Shown one piece after another: positions 61,277 to 64,000 of a stretch of 64,000 nucleotides of DNA. This DNA is from Natronococcus sp. AD-5. GTDB taxonomy: Archaea > Halobacteriota > Halobacteria > Halobacteriales > Natrialbaceae. How positions within the stretch are numbered: the stretch's first letter is position 1; each line of letters opens with the position of its first letter. The position numbers were made by a program, and so were the translations under genes. The stretch lies in contig NZ_CP132294.1 in assembly GCF_030734285.1 (NCBI RefSeq), forward strand, positions 2,542,001-2,606,000, in the 5' to 3' direction. The notes under the pieces are model-generated. The model did not search any database, was not told the DNA's origin, and saw only the letters and a list, made by a program, of their open reading frames with translations.

Positions 61277-61888
61277 TTAGAGACCAGCACCAGAGGGTGC
61301 ATCCGGCAACTCGTACTTCTCGGCGTCGATCCCCAGTTCCTCGAGCGCGGCCTCGAGGTGGCGTTCCTCGGCGAAGTCGGCGCCGTCCTCCTCGCGGAGC
61401 CGCTGGGCCGTCGCCAGCACCTCGCCGCGGCGGTCGTCGGGGACGTCGAACTTGTCGGTCGAGAGTTCGATGGTGAGGCCGTTGTGATCGCTGGTGTACA
61501 GCGAGTGGAAGATGCCGCGATCGAATTCGTTGTAGCCGTGACCGGCCTCCTCGAGCGCTTCTTTCGTCTCGAGGAATCGGTCCGGATCGATCGAAAACGA
61601 GAGGTGGTGGACGGAGCCGACCTGATGGCGAAGCGGCTGCGGGTTCGACTGCCGGTCGTCGGTCACGAAGAAGGTGATGATCCGGCCGTCGCCCGTGTCG
61701 AAGAAGAGGTGCGTCGAGTTCGGATCGTCGAGGTTCGGCTGTCTGAGCACCAGCGGCATGCCGAGCAGGTCGCGGTAGAACGCGATCGTCTCCTCCTCGT
61801 TGCTCCCGATGAGCGTGATGTGGTCGGTTCCCGAGAGCTGAATCGGACTGTCCGGTCGATCGGCCGTGATCTCGATGTCGTCTGTCAT
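61277..61888 (-). CDS. VOC-family (glyoxalase/ring-cleavage dioxygenase-like) protein
   Basis: A 203-residue vicinal-oxygen-chelate protein. The first module has LSGTDHITLIGSNEEETIAF (about 18-37) with a likely metal histidine H24, YRDLLGMPLVL, and HLFFDTGDGRIITFFV (about 65-80). The second half has GSVHHLSFSIDPDRFLE (about 92-108), IFHSLYTSDHNGLTIELSTDK (metal Glu near 140) and a C-terminal helix. Members isomerise or cleave small substrates using iron, zinc or nickel. No neighbouring pathway narrows the substrate. Confidence 0.88.
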   Translation of the reverse strand: MTDDIEITADRPDSPIQLSGTDHITLIGSNEEETIAFYRDLLGMPLVLRQPNLDDPNSTHLFFDTGDGRIITFFVTDDRQSNPQPLRHQVGSVHHLSFSIDPDRFLETKEALEEAGHGYNEFDRGIFHSLYTSDHNGLTIELSTDKFDVPDDRRGEVLATAQRLREEDGADFAEERHLEAALEELGIDAEKYELPDAPSGAGL

Positions 61889-62069
61889 CGGTTCCTCGTA
61901 CGTACCCCCGGCACGTAAACCCGTGACTACAGGCGAACGCGGTACGACCGCCAGTACTGCTCCGAGGGCGATGTCGGTACTCGCGTACGAGCGAATCGCG
62001 ATCGAACCCTCTTAAAGCCGAAAGCGAGACACGGCAAGGGATATCGGTCCGTCGTCCACAGTCGGCGGT

Positions 62070-62567
62070 ATGCAACTCGAGCAGCAGTCTCAGGAGAGCC
62101 GCTGGCGCGGCACGGTTCCGAGCGCGCTCGACGGTCGCGTGCTCGGGCTGGTCGTCGTGACGGCGGCGCTCGCGGCCTCGCTGAACGTCCCGTACGGCGG
62201 ACTCCCGTTCGGGATCGTCGCGTTCGCGGTGCTCGCGGGCGGCGGCGTCGGCGTCCACCTGCTCGGCGAGCGGAAACTGCGACGGATCACGAACGGACTC
62301 GTCGAGCGGTGGGACGAAGCCGGAGGGCGGATCGAGGACGTCACGCGGACGAGCGACGGGATGCGGACGGAGTGGGCCGTCCACACCCCCGACGGGACGA
62401 TCAGGATCGGCGGTATCGCGCTGGTACCGATCAGCCGACTCTCCGTCGAGTGGCAGGGCGTCGGCGACACCATGGACGCCGGCGAGGCCGAGGCGGAACT
62501 GGATCGACTCGCGGACGGCCTGTTCGAGGAAATCTTCGAGATCGGATCGGCCCCGCAGCGATCGTAA
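62070..62567 (+). CDS. Haloarchaeal membrane protein of unknown function
   Basis: A 165-residue protein. The N-terminus is polar and followed by two hydrophobic helices (about 27-43, LGLVVVTAALAASLNVP; 47-65, LPFGIVAFAVLAGGGVGVHL). Residues 70-160 form a cytosolic domain with RKLRRITNGLVERWDEAGGR, TEWAVHTPDGTIRIGGIALV and a helix EAEAELDRLADGLFEEIFE. A cttaaagcc box stands some 60 bp upstream. No family function is known to me. Confidence 0.72.
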   Translation: MQLEQQSQESRWRGTVPSALDGRVLGLVVVTAALAASLNVPYGGLPFGIVAFAVLAGGGVGVHLLGERKLRRITNGLVERWDEAGGRIEDVTRTSDGMRTEWAVHTPDGTIRIGGIALVPISRLSVEWQGVGDTMDAGEAEAELDRLADGLFEEIFEIGSAPQRS

Positions 62568-62601
62568 AACCGTCGTCGGCTCGATTCGGCTCTCATCTGC
62601 C

Positions 62602-62631
62602 CTCTCTTTCTCGCAGCTCTCTTTCTCGCAG
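62602..62631 (+). repeat. Perfect tandem duplication of 15 bp
   Basis: CTCTCTTTCTCGCAG occurs twice in a row (62602-62616 and 62617-62631) in the gap before the acyl-CoA dehydrogenase gene. It looks like a recent slippage or short duplication. It is pyrimidine-rich and could also influence termination of the upstream gene. Confidence 0.6.
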
Positions 62632-62700
62632 CGCGGACGAATAGCCCGCTTCTCGCGCGAGCCCGAACCGCACCGATCGGACCGTACTCTGCGTTCTCAC

Positions 62701-62835
62701 GGGCCGAACGGATACGTCGACGTCGTCGATCGGAGCACGGACGGAATCAAGAGCGGCGGCGAGTGGATCTCGTCGGTCTCGAAGCCGAGGACGGGGCCGA
62801 ACGTTAAGACGATCCACACGATCGTCCACGTATGA
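62701..62835 (+). pseudogene. C-terminal fragment of an acyl-CoA synthetase
   Basis: In the frame starting at 62701 the sequence reads GPNGYVDVVDRSTDGIKSGG then EWISSVS, after which similarity stops and the frame ends with TGA at 62833-62835. G-Y-x-x-V-V-D-R-x-K-D-x-I-K-S-G-G-E-W-I-S-S is the hinge and A8 motif of AMP-forming fatty-acyl-CoA synthetases. About 25 of some 540 codons survive; adenylation motifs are absent. Two positions differ from consensus (S-T-D-G for K-K-D-V). The following intact gene is an acyl-CoA dehydrogenase, a pathway partner. Confidence 0.72.
62803..62808 (+). promoter_or_regulatory. TATA-type box for the acyl-CoA dehydrogenase gene
   Basis: GTTAAG lies 24-29 bp before ATG 62832, inside the acyl-CoA synthetase fragment, suggesting that remnant DNA now supplies the promoter. 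Confidence 0.4.
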
Positions 62836-64000
62836 CAGGAGATCCGATCGGCGGGGTGAGTTTCGACGTCGACGAAGAGACGCGGCTCGTCCTCGACAGC
62901 CTCGAGGAGTTCGTCGACCGGGAGGTCGACCCGATCGTCGACGAACTGGGGGATACCCACGCGAACCCCAGGAAAGGCCACCACGAGAACGGCCGCTGGA
63001 CCGAGGAGTTGCTCGAGGCTCGAGAGGAGATCCGGCGGCGATCGGCGGAAACCGGCTTCTACGCGATGAACCTTCCGGAGGCCGTCGGCGGCGGCGACGT
63101 CTCCGCCGTCACCTGGTACCGGGCGAAAAAGCACCTCGCCGCTCAGGGGCCCGGACCGGCCCGCTACGCCCTGGCCGGACCCGAGGGACCGAAGCCGCTG
63201 CTGTTGCAGGCCGAGGGCGACCAGGTCGAGCGCTACCTCGAGCCGACCGTCCGGGCCGAGAAGTCGACGGCGTTCGCCCAGACCGAACCCGGCGTCGGCT
63301 CCGACTCGCCGAACATGGAGACGACCGCCGAAAAGGACGGCGACGAGTGGGTGCTGAACGGACGCAAACAGTGGATCACCAACGCCCCGTACGCGGACTT
63401 CGTCCAAATCTTCGCCCGGACGACTCCCCAGTCGGAAGCCGGCCGTTACGGCGGAATCACCTGCTTCATCGTCGAGCGAGACGAGTACGAGCTCGGCTCG
63501 TTCAACAACGCCGTCGGCGCGGCGGGAACCCAGGCGGAGGTCGTTCTCGACGACGTGCGGATCCCCGAGGATCGCGTGCTCGGCGAGGTCGACGGCGCCT
63601 TCTACGCGGCCATGGAGTTCCTCTCGCTCGGTCGCCTCGAACTCGGCGCCGAGGCGATCGGCTACAGCGAGTTCTTACTCGACGAGGCGAGCGAGTACGT
63701 CACCGAGCGCGAGGCGTTCGGCCGACCGATCGGGAACTTCCAGCAGGTCTCGGAGAAACTCGCACGCGGGAAGGCCAAGACCTACGCCGCAGACGCGGCG
63801 GGGCTCAAACTCGCCTGGAAGATGGAGCGGGACGAGCGGACGGTGATGGACTCGTCGATACTCAAGTGGTTCGCGACGAACGTCATGTGGGAGGTCGCCG
63901 ACGCCGCCGTCCAGGTCAACGGCGCGAACGGCCTGGCGGAGGAAAACCCCTACATGGATCTCCTCCACCAGGCGCGCATCCTGCGAATCGTCGAGGGAAC
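62832..64000 (+). CDS. Acyl-CoA dehydrogenase, 5' part cut by window edge
   Basis: 389 codons are visible without a stop. The FAD enzyme oxidises acyl-CoA to enoyl-CoA in fatty-acid or branched-chain amino acid breakdown. Landmarks are FAQTEPGVGSDSPNMETTAE (about 153-172, substrate/FAD loop), WVLNGRKQWITNAPYADFVQ (about 175-194), AFGRPIGNFQQVSEKLARGK (about 295-314), and VQVNGANGLAEENPYMDLLH with ARILRIVEGT at the edge, where the family usually continues about 25 residues. Electron transfer flavoprotein would be the acceptor. Confidence 0.93.
   Translation, partial: MTGDPIGGVSFDVDEETRLVLDSLEEFVDREVDPIVDELGDTHANPRKGHHENGRWTEELLEAREEIRRRSAETGFYAMNLPEAVGGGDVSAVTWYRAKKHLAAQGPGPARYALAGPEGPKPLLLQAEGDQVERYLEPTVRAEKSTAFAQTEPGVGSDSPNMETTAEKDGDEWVLNGRKQWITNAPYADFVQIFARTTPQSEAGRYGGITCFIVERDEYELGSFNNAVGAAGTQAEVVLDDVRIPEDRVLGEVDGAFYAAMEFLSLGRLELGAEAIGYSEFLLDEASEYVTEREAFGRPIGNFQQVSEKLARGKAKTYAADAAGLKLAWKMERDERTVMDSSILKWFATNVMWEVADAAVQVNGANGLAEENPYMDLLHQARILRIVEG

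Noticed and set aside
1-64000. CRISPR array, insertion sequence or phage-defence island
   Set aside because: No regularly spaced repeats, no transposase or Cas/restriction motifs, and no defence-type gene cluster were seen.

Overview
The window is chromosomal DNA from a halophilic archaeon, most likely class Halobacteria and possibly the Natrialbaceae (the family is an inference). Supporting features are high G+C with G/C third codon positions, strongly acidic proteins, TTTA/TTAA boxes about 25-30 nt before leaderless start codons, Tat-type secretion signals, a PGF-CTERM surface protein, aIF1A and aIF2-beta, a bacterioop­sin-activator-type regulator, the bacterioruberin genes crtD-lyeJ-cruF, and near absence of the tetranucleotide CTAG.

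Layout. 1-2.6 kb: the 5' part of a ribbon-helix-helix regulator, tRNA-Tyr, a degenerate copy of the tRNA 3' end, and about 1.9 kb without convincing genes. 2.6-5.6 kb: a small acidic protein, aIF2-beta with a TRAM domain, a winged-helix protein and an M24 peptidase homologue with altered metal ligands. 5.7-11.4 kb: a compact operon for late cobamide synthesis and salvage (HAD hydrolase, cbiB, cobS, cobY, cobT-like, cobD, cbiZ). 11.6-15.2 kb: a membrane protein, a cation/proton antiporter with Usp-like tail, and two small proteins. 15.3-17.4 kb: a PTS-type dihydroxyacetone kinase operon dhaK-dhaL-dhaM. 17.7-25.8 kb: amphi-Trp protein, sulfurtransferase, a Tat lipoprotein bracketed by 33-bp direct repeats, an FAH-family enzyme, small regulators, aIF1A, an SDR and an FNT channel with Usp-like tail. 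26.0-30.9 kb: the C50 carotenoid cluster (crtD, lyeJ, cruF; crtB convergent). 31.0-38.3 kb: ornithine cyclodeaminase family, a PGF-CTERM protein, MsrB, YihY, two tandem Tat-secreted paralogues and an XPF-type nuclease. 38.5-48.6 kb: a large PAS/GAF/Bat regulator, zinc-ribbon protein plus glutamate dehydrogenase, phosphoribosyltransferase, NAD(P)HX dehydratase-like protein, aminotransferase and YchF. 48.7-64 kb: CstA, an ArsA/Get3-type ATPase with a small partner, a large secreted protein, a CobW GTPase, a membrane-inserted metallophosphoesterase, a TMEM175-type channel, a membrane spermidine-synthase-like protein, a lipoprotein, a VOC protein and an acyl-CoA dehydrogenase running off the right edge.

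Genes working together. The cobamide operon would take cobyric acid and aminopropanol phosphate (CobD) through cobinamide (CbiB) and GDP-cobinamide (CobY) to the finished cobamide (CobS), with CobT-like activating the lower ligand and CbiZ feeding salvaged corrinoids back to cobyric acid. CrtB makes phytoene; LyeJ, CrtD and CruF convert lycopene to bacterioruberin; a phytoene desaturase is not in the window. DhaKLM would phosphorylate dihydroxyacetone with phosphate relayed from a PTS encoded elsewhere.

The least expected material lies between the ordinary genes: three recognisable gene fossils (an alpha/beta hydrolase piece, a methyltransferase with its centre deleted, the C-terminal motif of an acyl-CoA synthetase), one possible truncated membrane gene, the tRNA-end duplication, the direct repeats around a lipoprotein gene, and a 34-codon leader ORF overlapping the following gene by ATGA. 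I found no CRISPR array, no intact insertion sequence, no rRNA and no clear new defence system.
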